Of a stretch of DNA of 64,000 nucleotides, positions 26,102-35,586 are shown one piece after another. A program made the position numbers and the translations under genes. Each line of letters begins with the position of its first letter. Within the stretch, counting starts at the first letter, position 1. This stretch comes from Pseudoalteromonas peptidolytica. Lineage in GTDB: Bacteria > Pseudomonadota > Gammaproteobacteria > Enterobacterales > Alteromonadaceae. The stretch lies in assembly GCF_012641745.1 (NCBI RefSeq), contig NZ_WEHZ01000007.1, positions 62,001-126,000 of the forward strand, written 5' to 3'. A model generated the notes under the pieces. That model was not told where the DNA came from and did no database searches. It saw only the letters and a list, made by a program, of their open reading frames with translations.

Positions 26102-27028
26102 ATGCAACTAATCCGAGGGATCCATAATATTCGACCACATCACTTTGGTTGTGTGTTGACGATTGGAAACTTTGATGGGGTTCACCTGGGACATGTAGAA
26201 GTTTTGAAAGGGCTGATTAGCGATGCAAAACACTACCAACTACCAAGCACTGTGATGTTATTTGAACCACAACCTTTGGAGTTTTTTGCAAAAGATAAAG
26301 CGCCGGCAAGATTAACTCGACTGCGTGACAAACTCGTTTTATTGCAAGAATTGGGAATAGAACGGGTGATATGTGTGAACTTTAATCATAAGTTTGCATC
26401 ACAAGATGCCGAGCAATTTATTAGGGATGTGTTGATAGCTAAGCTCGGTACTCGTGCCTTGACTATTGGCGACGACTTTCGTTTTGGCCGTGAACGAGCC
26501 GGAGATTTTTCGATGCTAAAGCGGGTGGGTGAACCACTTGGTATGCACGTTAAGGATACGGCAAGCTTTCGTAAACAAAACTGCCGAGTGAGTAGTACCT
26601 TAATCCGTAGCGCACTGGCACAGGGAGACTTAAACCAAGCACATGAAATGCTGGGTCATACTTACGCTATCTCTGGTCGTGTTATCCATGGGTGGAAAAA
26701 GGGTAGAGAGCTTGGGTTTCGTACTGCAAATATCGCCTTGAAACGCCAGGTCAGTCCCGTATGTGGGGTATATGCGGTAATTGCAACGGTAAATCAAAAA
26801 ACACATTATGGTGTAGCTAATGTGGGTACTAAACCAACGTTAAATGGCACTAAAGCCCTCTTAGAGGTGCATCTATTTAATTTTAATGAGACCATCTACG
26901 GTCAATTTATGAAGGTGGAGCTGATTGAAAAGCTTCGCGATGAGCAAAAATTCGAAACATTGTCGCAACTAACAGAGCAAATCAGCCGAGATGTTAGTCA
27001 TGCAAAACAGTGTTTTTCTTTAACGTAG
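26102..27028 (+). CDS. ribF: Bifunctional riboflavin kinase / FAD synthetase
   Basis: RibF makes FMN and then FAD from riboflavin. The frame opens at 26072, but homologues begin MxLIRGIHN, so ATG 26102 is chosen (308 aa). The N-terminal adenylyltransferase domain shows TIGNFDGVHLGH near residues 21-32 and GDDFRFGRERAGD near 123-135. The C-terminal kinase domain shows GRELGFRTANI near 203-213 and GVANVGTKPT near 237-246. Cytoplasmic; upstream of ileS by about 20 nt. Confidence 0.96.
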   Translation: MQLIRGIHNIRPHHFGCVLTIGNFDGVHLGHVEVLKGLISDAKHYQLPSTVMLFEPQPLEFFAKDKAPARLTRLRDKLVLLQELGIERVICVNFNHKFASQDAEQFIRDVLIAKLGTRALTIGDDFRFGRERAGDFSMLKRVGEPLGMHVKDTASFRKQNCRVSSTLIRSALAQGDLNQAHEMLGHTYAISGRVIHGWKKGRELGFRTANIALKRQVSPVCGVYAVIATVNQKTHYGVANVGTKPTLNGTKALLEVHLFNFNETIYGQFMKVELIEKLRDEQKFETLSQLTEQISRDVSHAKQCFSLT

Positions 27029-27049
27029 CCGATACGGAAAGTAGGATAA

Positions 27050-29878
27050 ATGAGCGACTACAAACATACTTTAAATCTACCGGAAACTGAGTTTCCGATG
27101 CGTGGTAATTTGGCGCAACGCGAACCAAAGATGCTGAAAAAATGGTATGAAGAAGACTTATACGGTCAAATTCGCATTGCGAAAAAAGGTAAAAAGCCAT
27201 TTATTTTGCATGACGGTCCTCCGTATGCAAATGGTAATATTCACCTAGGTCACTCAGTAAATAAAATCCTAAAAGATATTATTATTAAGTCAAAAACGCT
27301 TTCAGATTTTGACGCACCCTACGTGCCAGGTTGGGACTGTCATGGTCTACCCATTGAGCTACAAGTTGAAAAGAAAGTTGGCAAGCCAGGCAAAAAGGTA
27401 TCAGTTGCTGAGTTTCGCGAAAAATGCCGTGACTATGCTAAAAAGCAAGTTGAAGGTCAAAAGGTAGACTTTAAGCGTCTTGGTGTTTTGGGTGACTGGG
27501 ACAAACCATACTTAACCATGAATTTTGATTTTGAAGCCAATGCTATTCGTGTACTTGGTCGTATTATCAAAAATGGCCACCTACACAAAGGTGCAAAACC
27601 AGTTCATTGGTGTACAGACTGTGGCTCGGCACTTGCTGAAGCGGAAGTTGAATATCAAGATAAGCAATCTCCAGCTATAGACGTAAAATTTGTATTTGCA
27701 GACCAAGCAGCAATTGTCGACGCGTTTAGCTTGACCGATGGCCATGAGGGCAAAGGCGAAGTAAGTACTGCAATCTGGACTACAACACCTTGGACATTGC
27801 CTGCAAACCGCGCTGTAGCGGTACATGGTGCACTAGAATATGCGTTGGTACAAATCGAAGATGAAGGTCAAGAGCAGCGAATTGTACTTGGCTCTGAGTT
27901 AGTCAAAGATGCAGTAGACCGTTTTGGCTTTAAGCACTTCCATGTATTAGGGTATGCAAAAGGCGCAGCACTTGAAAATCTTCGTGTTGTACACCCATTC
28001 TTGGACTTTGATGTTCCAGTGATTTTAGGTGAGCACGTAACAACAGATTCAGGTACTGGTATTGTTCATACGGCACCTGGTCACGGTCAAGAAGACTTTG
28101 TAGCAGGTCAGGCTTATGGCCTTGAAGTTGCAAACCCTGTTGGTGCAAATGGTGTTTATCTACCGGACACGCCAATTTTTGCAGGTCAGCACGTGTTTAA
28201 AGCGAATGACAGCATTATCGAACTGTTGAACGAAAAAGGTGTGCTGTTCCGCCATAAGGCACTGACGCATAGCTACCCGCATTGCTGGCGCCACAAGACT
28301 CCTATTATTTTCCGTGCGACGCCGCAGTGGTTTGTGAGTATGGATCAAGCGAACTTACGCACAGATTCACTGAATGAAATCAAAAAGACCGAATGGTTAC
28401 CAGAGTGGGGTGAAAGCCGCATTGCAAACATGGTTGAAGGTCGCCCAGATTGGTGTATTTCTCGTCAACGTACTTGGGGTGTACCAATCGCGCTATTTGT
28501 TGACAAAGACACAGGTAGCCTGCACCCAGATACAGAAAGCTTAATTGAAGCCGTTGCCAAGTTAGTAGATGAGAAAGGTATTCAGGCTTGGTATGACCTT
28601 GAGCCGACAACTTTACTGAGCGATGCAGATGCGCAGCAATACGTTAAAGTACAAGATACACTCGATGTTTGGTTTGATTCTGGTGTAACACACGCTTGTG
28701 TAGTAGATGCCCGCGAGGAGTTAAGCGGTCCTGCTGATCTGTATCTAGAAGGTTCTGACCAACACCGTGGCTGGTTTATGTCATCAATGATGACTTCTGT
28801 TGCTATCAACGGTCATGCGCCATATAAGCAAGTGCTAACGCATGGCTTTACGGTAGACGAAAAAGGTCACAAGATGTCTAAGTCATTGGGCAATGTGATT
28901 TCACCGCAAGATATTATGAATAAACTGGGAGCAGACATTCTGCGCCTGTGGGTTGCGTCAACAGATTATACTGCTGAGATGACGGTATCTGACGAAATTT
29001 TTAAGCGCTCAGCGGATCGTTATCGCCGTATTCGTAATACAAGTCGTTATTTACTTGCTAACCTAAGCGGTTTTGATCCAAAAACTGACTTAGTAGCGAT
29101 AGAAGATATGGTTGAGCTAGACCGCTGGATTGTAGCGCGTGCAGCACAACTACAAACTGAGATCAAAGCAGCCTATGACAAGTATCAGATGTTGCAAGTT
29201 ACACAAAAGCTTATGAACTTCTGTACTGGTGAGCTTGGCTCTTTCTATCTTGACGTAATTAAAGATCGTCAATACACCGCGAAAAGTGATAGCCACGCTC
29301 GTCGTTCTTGTCAGTCAGCGCTTTATCATATCGCTGAGGCGATGACACGTTGGATGGCGCCGATCATGAGCTTTACCGCACAAGAAATCTGGGAAGTTTT
29401 ACCGGGTGAACGTGGAAAGTTCGTATTTACTGATACTTGGTATGATGCAATTGAAGGTGCAACAGAAGGGTCACTAAATAACGAATACTGGCAGAACTTA
29501 CTGGCAGTACGTGACGAAGTGAACCGTGTACTTGAAAATGCGCGTAAAGAAGAAGTTATTGGTGCGACTTTACAAGCTGAAGTAACGCTGTACACGGGTG
29601 GTGATTTAGCTGAGCAATTAAATGCTATCGGTGATGAACTGCGCTTCGTACTATTGACTTCAAAAGCAGTGGTAGAGGTGGTGAATAGCCAGCCTGAACA
29701 TGCTATCTCAACAGAAATAGATGGTTTGTTTATCAGTGTTACTGCAACAGAAGCTAAAAAGTGTGACCGTTGTTGGCATTATACTGATGATGTAGGTAGT
29801 GACTCACAATACCCTGATATTTGTGGTCGCTGTATCAGTAATGTTGAAGGTGATGGCGAGCAACGCCAATTTGCCTAG
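27050..29878 (+). CDS. ileS: Isoleucyl-tRNA synthetase
   Basis: This 942-aa class I synthetase charges tRNA-Ile. The HIGH motif appears as HLGH near residue 64 ([12 protein letters not shown]), the KMSKS loop as HKMSKSLGN near residue 607, the editing domain includes [14 protein letters not shown], and a C-terminal zinc finger reads CDRCWHYT...CGRC near residues 903-930. Full length and standard bacterial type. It sits in the conserved ribF-ileS-lspA-fkpB-ispH operon, with 9 nt to lspA. Confidence 0.98.
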   Translation: MSDYKHTLNLPETEFPMRGNLAQREPKMLKKWYEEDLYGQIRIAKKGKKPFILHDGPPYANGNIHLGHSVNKILKDIIIKSKTLSDFDAPYVPGWDCHGLPIELQVEKKVGKPGKKVSVAEFREKCRDYAKKQVEGQKVDFKRLGVLGDWDKPYLTMNFDFEANAIRVLGRIIKNGHLHKGAKPVHWCTDCGSALAEAEVEYQDKQSPAIDVKFVFADQAAIVDAFSLTDGHEGKGEVSTAIWTTTPWTLPANRAVAVHGALEYALVQIEDEGQEQRIVLGSELVKDAVDRFGFKHFHVLGYAKGAALENLRVVHPFLDFDVPVILGEHVTTDSGTGIVHTAPGHGQEDFVAGQAYGLEVANPVGANGVYLPDTPIFAGQHVFKANDSIIELLNEKGVLFRHKALTHSYPHCWRHKTPIIFRATPQWFVSMDQANLRTDSLNEIKKTEWLPEWGESRIANMVEGRPDWCISRQRTWGVPIALFVDKDTGSLHPDTESLIEAVAKLVDEKGIQAWYDLEPTTLLSDADAQQYVKVQDTLDVWFDSGVTHACVVDAREELSGPADLYLEGSDQHRGWFMSSMMTSVAINGHAPYKQVLTHGFTVDEKGHKMSKSLGNVISPQDIMNKLGADILRLWVASTDYTAEMTVSDEIFKRSADRYRRIRNTSRYLLANLSGFDPKTDLVAIEDMVELDRWIVARAAQLQTEIKAAYDKYQMLQVTQKLMNFCTGELGSFYLDVIKDRQYTAKSDSHARRSCQSALYHIAEAMTRWMAPIMSFTAQEIWEVLPGERGKFVFTDTWYDAIEGATEGSLNNEYWQNLLAVRDEVNRVLENARKEEVIGATLQAEVTLYTGGDLAEQLNAIGDELRFVLLTSKAVVEVVNSQPEHAISTEIDGLFISVTATEAKKCDRCWHYTDDVGSDSQYPDICGRCISNVEGDGEQRQFA

Positions 29879-29887
29879 GAGTCAAAT

Positions 29888-30391
29888 GTGACACAAACTA
29901 CACAGAAAAGTGGTCTAGTGTGGTTGTGGCTTAGTCTACTGCTTTTTGCAGTAGACTACTTCACCAAAGCACTGGTAATGACCGAAATGGATCTCTATGA
30001 GTCCATCGATATCCTACCTATCTTCAATTTAACCTATATGCACAATTATGGGGCTGCATTTAGCTTTTTAAGTGATGCGGGTGGTTGGCAGCGCTATTTT
30101 TTAAGTGGTATTGCTATTGCCATTAGTACGTTATTAGTATTTTGGCTGCGCAAACTTCCGGCTTCGAATTGGCAGTTAGGTCTTGCATATTCACTCGTAC
30201 TCGGAGGGGCAGTTGGCAATTTATTCGATCGGATCATCCACGGGTATGTGATCGACTTTTTGCACTTTTATTATCAGGATTGGCATTATCCGGCATTTAA
30301 TGTTGCGGACATGGCAATTGTTGGTGGTGCAGCACTGCTTATTTTTGATGCCTTTACCAGTGGCGATAAACCACAGGAGAAACAATCGTGA
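29888..30391 (+). CDS. lspA: Prolipoprotein signal peptidase (signal peptidase II)
   Basis: LspA removes signal peptides from diacylated prolipoproteins in the inner membrane. The 167-aa protein has four transmembrane helices and both catalytic aspartates: GNLFDRIIHGYVIDF near residues 109-123 and FNVADMAI near 136-143. It starts with GTG, 9 nt after ileS, and its stop overlaps the fkpB start (GTGA). Its substrates in this window include BamD, MltD and the cassette lipoprotein. Confidence 0.96.
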   Translation: MTQTTQKSGLVWLWLSLLLFAVDYFTKALVMTEMDLYESIDILPIFNLTYMHNYGAAFSFLSDAGGWQRYFLSGIAIAISTLLVFWLRKLPASNWQLGLAYSLVLGGAVGNLFDRIIHGYVIDFLHFYYQDWHYPAFNVADMAIVGGAALLIFDAFTSGDKPQEKQS

Positions 30392-30828
30392 ATGAACAAG
30401 TGATTGGAGCAAAATCAGAGGTTTTGTTTCACTTCTCAATAAAGTTAGAAGACGGTTCAGCGGCCGACTCGACTAAGGTCCATAACAAACCAGCCAAGCT
30501 TTTTATGGGCGATGGCAGCTTAACTGAAAACTTCGAAAAATGCTTACTGGGACTAAAAGCAGGCGATGAAAAGTCGTTTGAGCTTGAGCCAGAAGATGCG
30601 TTTGGGCAACCAAACCCTGACAATATTTACTACGTTGATAGAAGTAAATTTGGTGCAGATACACCGGCTCAGGTTGGTAGTATTATTGCCTTTACTCAAC
30701 CTGATGGTACTGATCTACCTGGGTTGATCCGAGAAGTTGCTGGTGATTCGGTAACGGTGGATTTCAACCACCCGCTTGCGGGTCAAAAAGTGACATTTGA
30801 AGTTGAAATCCTAGAGGTAAGCAATTAA
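30388..30828 (+). CDS. fkpB: FKBP-type peptidyl-prolyl isomerase FkpB (SlpA)
   Basis: This 146-aa FKBP is of the SlyD-like class but lacks the long metal-binding tail. [21 protein letters not shown] and [24 protein letters not shown] segments give the FKBP and IF (chaperone insert) domains, with the C-terminal strand [18 protein letters not shown] here as [16 protein letters not shown]. Cytoplasmic folding helper. A GTG start at 30388 overlaps the lspA stop, with AGGAG 8 nt upstream. It overlaps ispH by 1 nt. Confidence 0.93.
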   Translation: MNEQVIGAKSEVLFHFSIKLEDGSAADSTKVHNKPAKLFMGDGSLTENFEKCLLGLKAGDEKSFELEPEDAFGQPNPDNIYYVDRSKFGADTPAQVGSIIAFTQPDGTDLPGLIREVAGDSVTVDFNHPLAGQKVTFEVEILEVSN

Positions 30829-31757
30829 TGGAAATCTTGCTCGCAAACCCAAGAGGATTTTGTGCTGGCGTTGATAGAGCCATCAGTATTGTTGAGCGTG
30901 CGCTCGACATTTTTACTGCGCCCATCTACGTCCGTCATGAAGTTGTGCACAACAAGTATGTGGTGGATGGTTTAAAATCTCGTGGAGCCGTGTTTGTTGA
31001 AGAGCTGGATGAGGTACCCGATGACAGTATCGTCATTTTTAGTGCACACGGTGTTTCTCAGCAAGTCCGTAACGAAGCAAAGCGCAGAGAGCTAAAAGTG
31101 TTTGACGCTACTTGCCCGTTAGTGACCAAAGTGCATATGGAAGTAACTCGCGCTAGTCGAAGAGGCACTGAATGTGTGCTGATTGGACATCATGGTCACC
31201 CTGAAGTTGAAGGGACGATGGGGCAATATGACAACCCTAATGGTGGTATCTATCTTGTTGAGACACCCGAAGACGTAGCGGTGCTTGAAGTTAAAGATGC
31301 CAATAACGTGTTTTATTGTAGCCAAACGACACTCTCTGTCGATGATACAGCTGACGTTATAGACGCTCTGCGAGAGAAGTTCCCAAACATAAGTGGCCCG
31401 CGTAAAGATGACATTTGTTATGCGACCCAGAATCGTCAAGATGCGGTACGTGACTTGGCAGACAAAGTTGATTTACTTCTTGTTGTTGGTGCTAAAAACA
31501 GCTCAAACTCGAATCGCTTGAGAGAGTTGTCGGATAAAATGGGCACTAAATCTTTTTTGATTGACGACGCCTCTTCCATCGATGAGTCATGGTTATCAAA
31601 TGTCGAAAAAGTTGGTGTGACAGCAGGAGCATCGGCACCTGAAGTATTAGTACAGCAAGTTATAACTCGGCTTCAGGAACTTGGCGGTAAAACCGTTGTT
31701 GAAAATCCAGGGCAAGAAGAAAATGTTGTCTTTGCAGTTCCTGTCGAGCTGAGATAG
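30828..31757 (+). CDS. ispH: 4-hydroxy-3-methylbut-2-enyl diphosphate reductase
   Basis: IspH catalyses the last step of the MEP isoprenoid pathway with a [4Fe-4S] cluster. The 309-aa protein retains the three cluster cysteines in [12 protein letters not shown] (Cys12), [11 protein letters not shown] (about 96) and [11 protein letters not shown] (about 197), plus the substrate-binding [11 protein letters not shown]. Last of the ribF-ileS-lspA-fkpB-ispH series; starts in a TAATG junction. A two-component pair follows 12 nt later and may be read from the same transcript. Confidence 0.97.
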   Translation: MEILLANPRGFCAGVDRAISIVERALDIFTAPIYVRHEVVHNKYVVDGLKSRGAVFVEELDEVPDDSIVIFSAHGVSQQVRNEAKRRELKVFDATCPLVTKVHMEVTRASRRGTECVLIGHHGHPEVEGTMGQYDNPNGGIYLVETPEDVAVLEVKDANNVFYCSQTTLSVDDTADVIDALREKFPNISGPRKDDICYATQNRQDAVRDLADKVDLLLVVGAKNSSNSNRLRELSDKMGTKSFLIDDASSIDESWLSNVEKVGVTAGASAPEVLVQQVITRLQELGGKTVVENPGQEENVVFAVPVELR

Positions 31758-31769
31758 CAGGATAGGGCG

Positions 31770-32774
31770 ATGACACCGAGAATTAGGTTGTTGTCAGCAC
31801 TATTATCAGAACGAGGCATACTAGCTTTACTAGTTGCCTCGCAGCTCTTTGCTTTTTTATACTCTTTGATCATTTCAGGACCATTTTGGCAGAGTTTGGG
31901 TCTTGTTAGCTTATTTATTCACTTCACGAGCTTTTTATCTCTCACTATCTTAGTAGTGATACGTCGCTTCGTAGAAACTCGCTCTGATCTTGTTGAAGCA
32001 GGCATACTTATCTTAGTGTTTGTGATGGCAACGGCGCTCACCAGTTGGTTCTTTCCTTACTTATTTACGCTACTTGGATGGATTGATGAAGCCAAAGTTG
32101 AGATCAACCTTTGGCGGAACATTGCAATGTGTTTGTGCATTATGACTATCTTTGCTCACTTTCTCGCAATTTTTACAGACAACATCCGCAAGGTAGAAGC
32201 ATTATCTCGGGCTGAACTAGAAGCATTGCAGGCAAGGATCCGACCGCACTTTCTATATAATACGTTAAATACGGTTGCTGAGTTGATACATCTGGATCCG
32301 AGCAATGCAGAAAAATCAGCGCTAGCACTAGCTGATTTATCCCGTGCAGCGATGTCAACCCAAAGTGTTGTACGTTTAGACGATGAAATTCAAATGTGTA
32401 AAGCGTATCTGGATCTGGAACGCTGGCGGTTTGCTGAGCGCTTGAGGGATGACTGGATACTAGAAAATATCATAGGAGATGAGCGTATCCCTGCACTTAT
32501 TTTGCAGCCGCTCGTAGAAAATGCAGTAAGCCATGCTGTTGAGCCAAACCCCTCTGGTGCAGATATTAAAATATCTATCCATCGAGCTGGGCGCATATTG
32601 ACGATAGTGATTGCCAACTCCTACAATCCAACATTACAACCTACTCACCAAGGTCATGGTATTGGTCTGAGTAATATCCAGCGTCGTTTGGCGCTATATT
32701 ATGAACCGTCTGTTGATTTTGAGGTTAATGCCAGTGAAGACAGCTTTACCGTTTCTATTTGTATACCGTTATGA
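31770..32774 (+). CDS. FimS/AlgZ-like sensor histidine kinase (LytS family)
   Basis: This 334-aa protein has about four N-terminal transmembrane helices (about 15-125) and a His_kinase domain of the LytS/YehU class. The phospho-accepting His is in ARIRPHFLYNTLN near residue 160, the N box is LVENAVSHAV near 249, and the G box GHGIGLSNIQRRL near 296. No extracellular sensor domain is obvious; the membrane helices likely sense. It overlaps the LytTR regulator gene (ATGA). In Pseudomonas the FimS/AlgR pair controls the minor-pilin operon; the same kind of operon follows here. Confidence 0.9.
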   Translation: MTPRIRLLSALLSERGILALLVASQLFAFLYSLIISGPFWQSLGLVSLFIHFTSFLSLTILVVIRRFVETRSDLVEAGILILVFVMATALTSWFFPYLFTLLGWIDEAKVEINLWRNIAMCLCIMTIFAHFLAIFTDNIRKVEALSRAELEALQARIRPHFLYNTLNTVAELIHLDPSNAEKSALALADLSRAAMSTQSVVRLDDEIQMCKAYLDLERWRFAERLRDDWILENIIGDERIPALILQPLVENAVSHAVEPNPSGADIKISIHRAGRILTIVIANSYNPTLQPTHQGHGIGLSNIQRRLALYYEPSVDFEVNASEDSFTVSICIPL

Positions 32775-33457
32775 ATACGTTAATACCTTACCTCATTGTG
32801 GATGATGAACCACTCGCAAGAGCTCGCATTAGACGATTGATGGACAAACAGTTGCGATTTGTCTGTGTGGGTGAAGCGAATAACTCAGCAAGTGCTAGAC
32901 CAGTACTTGATGAAACGGCGGTCACACTTATTTTTTTAGATATTTCTATGCCAGGTGAGTCCGGTCTGACGTTTGCCACTGAACTTAGACAGCGGTTTCC
33001 TCGGATAAAAATTGTTTTTTTAACAGCACACCCAGAATATGCACTTGAGGCATTTGATTTGCATGCTAATGGCTATTTGGTGAAACCGCTGCGCGAAGAT
33101 AAGTTGATGGCTTTATTGATGACTATTTTCCCAGAAGTAGAAACGATTAGCTATCATGTCGGAAATGAGCTTCGTCATGTGCAATTAGCCGATGTGCTTG
33201 TGGCACAAGCAGATGATAAATATACTCGTATTACGTTAAAGTCAGGGACAGATGCACTTGTCGATATATCACTCAAAGCATTGATGGATAAATTCCCCTC
33301 ACACTTTGTACAAATCCACCGAAGCACGCTTGTCAATCGTAATGATATCGCTGTATTGGAGTCGCAGGGACACAAGCACTTTGTTGGTTTAAAGTCGTTA
33401 TCTGCACGATACGAAGTGAGTCGAAGAGCTTATTCCCAATTAAAAGCGCTACTGTAA
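32771..33457 (+). CDS. AlgR-like response regulator with LytTR DNA-binding domain
   Basis: This 228-aa protein has a receiver domain with LIVDDEPLARARI at 8-20 and the phosphorylated Asp in LIFLDISMPGESG near residue 56. Its LytTR domain (about 125-228) has FVQIHRSTLVNRNDI, the typical end of the DNA-contacting sheet. The frame opens at 32759, but ATG 32771 overlapping the kinase stop by 4 nt is the natural start. AlgR-type regulators bind direct repeats ahead of pilin operons; the pilV operon starts about 100 nt downstream, so local control is likely but inferred. Confidence 0.9.
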   Translation: MNTLIPYLIVDDEPLARARIRRLMDKQLRFVCVGEANNSASARPVLDETAVTLIFLDISMPGESGLTFATELRQRFPRIKIVFLTAHPEYALEAFDLHANGYLVKPLREDKLMALLMTIFPEVETISYHVGNELRHVQLADVLVAQADDKYTRITLKSGTDALVDISLKALMDKFPSHFVQIHRSTLVNRNDIAVLESQGHKHFVGLKSLSARYEVSRRAYSQLKALL

Positions 33458-33559
33458 TAAACCGTTTATCGGCTAAATAAACCTTTCAGACCATTTCACG
33501 TTGAGTTTCAGATCCTCCTGTTTACACTGAACCTAGGATAATAATATTCTGGTTCCACT

Positions 33560-34114
33560 ATGAGGATAAAATACAGGCAGCAAGGCTTCACTCTGTTAGA
33601 AGTGCTCATTGCCTTTATGATTCTGAGCTTTGGGTTATTAGGCGCGGTGGCGCTGCAAGCAAAAGCAAAACAAGCAAGCTTTGACTCAATGCAAAGAGCG
33701 GCAGCAGTTGAATTGGCCAGCGACATTATGCACCGTATTCGTAGTAACGACGCAACGAATATCGCTACTTTATACAACGTTGATTTTAATAGTACCGAAG
33801 CGGTGCAAGACACAACGGCATGTTATAACAACTTTTGTAATGCCGCAGCCATTGCACAGACGGATATTGCGAATTGGCGTCGAGCGATTAGAGCGCGAGA
33901 AAACACAGGCGCATTGGATAATGCAGTTGTATGTATTAATCCAACGACAGGGGCGGACGCCTCGGGGATCAATGTAGAGGTTATCGTAACATGGCGCGGT
34001 CGCCAAGCGATGACAGCGCTAGAGAATAACCCCGCAGGTGATTGTGGTGTGGCTGACGATAGGCGCAGGGCGGTTGTAATGCAGACATTTGTACTCATTA
34101 GGAGTGAGCCATGA
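33560..34114 (+). CDS. pilV: Type IV pilus minor pilin PilV
   Basis: This 184-aa prepilin has a short positive leader and the type III signal QGFTLLEVLIAF, cleaved by PilD before Phe. The rest is a minor pilin with two cysteines near CYNNFCN and a conserved C-terminus (VVMQTFVLIRSEP). It primes pilus assembly with PilW, PilX and PilE. First gene of the cluster; its stop overlaps pilW by 4 nt. Named by position and by the PilV-type length and end. Confidence 0.88.
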   Translation: MRIKYRQQGFTLLEVLIAFMILSFGLLGAVALQAKAKQASFDSMQRAAAVELASDIMHRIRSNDATNIATLYNVDFNSTEAVQDTTACYNNFCNAAAIAQTDIANWRRAIRARENTGALDNAVVCINPTTGADASGINVEVIVTWRGRQAMTALENNPAGDCGVADDRRRAVVMQTFVLIRSEP

Positions 34115-35118
34115 GAAAAGTACTTGGCTTTACTTTGCTAGAAATCATGATAGCTATGTTTATTGGTGCCATGCTTTTAGGTGGCGTTATTGCCACCTAT
34201 GTTGGAATGAAAGCCACGACAAGCGATACCATGCAAATCGGAGAGCTTCAGGAAAAAGGGCGTTTAGCGTTGTCAATTATGCGTCGTGATATTGAACAAG
34301 TTGGTTTTTGGGGCACGTTTTACGACAAAGGGTTTACACTGGATAACCAAAGTGCGCCAGCAAACCCTGGTAATGACTGTTCTGGTGGGATTAACAATGG
34401 CAGTTTTCCGAACAACCAACCAGCTAACTTTAGACCAATTTGGGCCACATTTACGACTAATGCTACAGCGCTCGGCTGTGTGACATCTGCAAGACCGCAA
34501 TCAGAAGTACTACAAGTAAAATTTCTGGAAGGAAACCCGGTCACAACAGTAGGGCTTGTCCCTGACATGGCGGCGATCCGAGACACAAGGTATTACTTTA
34601 TTGCTCAGCAAGAGCAAGCTGAATTTATTGCTGGGGGTAATATCGCTAATATGCCAAGTGTCAACGCGACGTTATGGCCATACAGTCATCACGTTTATTA
34701 TGTCAGTGAAGAACAGCAAGTGATCAATAATCGCACCCTTACCATTCCGGTGTTAAGGCGACAACGTTTGCTCGTCAATGGCGGAATGAGTGATGAGCTG
34801 GTCATTGAGGGGGTTGAACAAATCCGCTTTGTTTTCGGTCTAGATACAGACTATGACGGTCGCGTTGATAGGTATCGACACACAGCCAATATGTCTGAAA
34901 CCGATTGGGAAGGCACCCGCGGTATTTTGTCGTTACAGCTTTTTGTATTGGTTAGGGTATTGCAACCCGATCCTGACTTTGGTGTACAGGCACGAATGTA
35001 CACCCTAGGAAATGACCCTAATAGACGTGAGCTGACTTACACAGACGCTATTCGTCGCACCGTATTCTCAACCACTATTTCAATGCATAACATGGGGGGC
35101 TCATCGTGGGAAATGTAA
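34111..35118 (+). CDS. pilW: Type IV pilus minor pilin PilW
   Basis: This 335-aa minor pilin has the prepilin signal GFTLLEIMIAMFIGAM directly after a five-residue leader. The large beta-rich C-terminal part includes QLFVLVRVLQPD and a DTDYDGRVDRY loop that resembles a calcium loop. PilW forms the tip complex with PilV, PilX and PilY1. It overlaps pilV by 4 nt and pilX by 13 nt, which indicates coupled translation. Confidence 0.9.
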   Translation: MRKVLGFTLLEIMIAMFIGAMLLGGVIATYVGMKATTSDTMQIGELQEKGRLALSIMRRDIEQVGFWGTFYDKGFTLDNQSAPANPGNDCSGGINNGSFPNNQPANFRPIWATFTTNATALGCVTSARPQSEVLQVKFLEGNPVTTVGLVPDMAAIRDTRYYFIAQQEQAEFIAGGNIANMPSVNATLWPYSHHVYYVSEEQQVINNRTLTIPVLRRQRLLVNGGMSDELVIEGVEQIRFVFGLDTDYDGRVDRYRHTANMSETDWEGTRGILSLQLFVLVRVLQPDPDFGVQARMYTLGNDPNRRELTYTDAIRRTVFSTTISMHNMGGSSWEM

Positions 35119-35567
35119 AACAGCGAGGAGTAGTTTTGATCATGGCCATGGTAATGGTGGTGGCTGTGATGGCGATAGCGGTGACACTGATGAGTACCAG
35201 TACACTGGATATTAAAATGACACATGCGGTGATGGAGCGAGAAGAAGCTGAAAGTCTGTTATTTGGTGAAATGCAGCGCTTGATCAGGCAAGAACAAAGG
35301 GCGCCAAACAACGTTTTTTTACGTTCACGGCAGCAACTCGCTGATGATGGTGCAACAGTACAGACTCCTGGCGGCCTTCAAGCTACGGTAACGAATTTAA
35401 ACAATGGTGAGCTGGAGCTATTTTGCCCACGCCAATTTGATTATACCGCAGGCTTTGTTTGCAACATGACAGAGGTACAGGCCACAGTAGGGTATGGTGA
35501 TAAGGGTCGTCACAATGTCACAATTGTGATGGGAATAGGCCAAGAAATTGTCAGTGTTTCTAACTAG
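35106..35567 (+). CDS. pilX: Type IV pilus assembly protein PilX
   Basis: This 153-aa protein has the PilX N-terminus: a short leader, RGVVLIMAMVMVVAVMAIAV as membrane helix without the canonical Phe-Thr-Leu start, then MSTSTLDIKMTHAVMEREEA. It is a minor pilin of the tip complex. It begins with GTG inside the end of pilW and precedes pilY1 by about 20 nt. Confidence 0.88.
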   Translation: MGNVKQRGVVLIMAMVMVVAVMAIAVTLMSTSTLDIKMTHAVMEREEAESLLFGEMQRLIRQEQRAPNNVFLRSRQQLADDGATVQTPGGLQATVTNLNNGELELFCPRQFDYTAGFVCNMTEVQATVGYGDKGRHNVTIVMGIGQEIVSVSN

Positions 35568-35586
35568 TATTTCTCGAGTACAGACT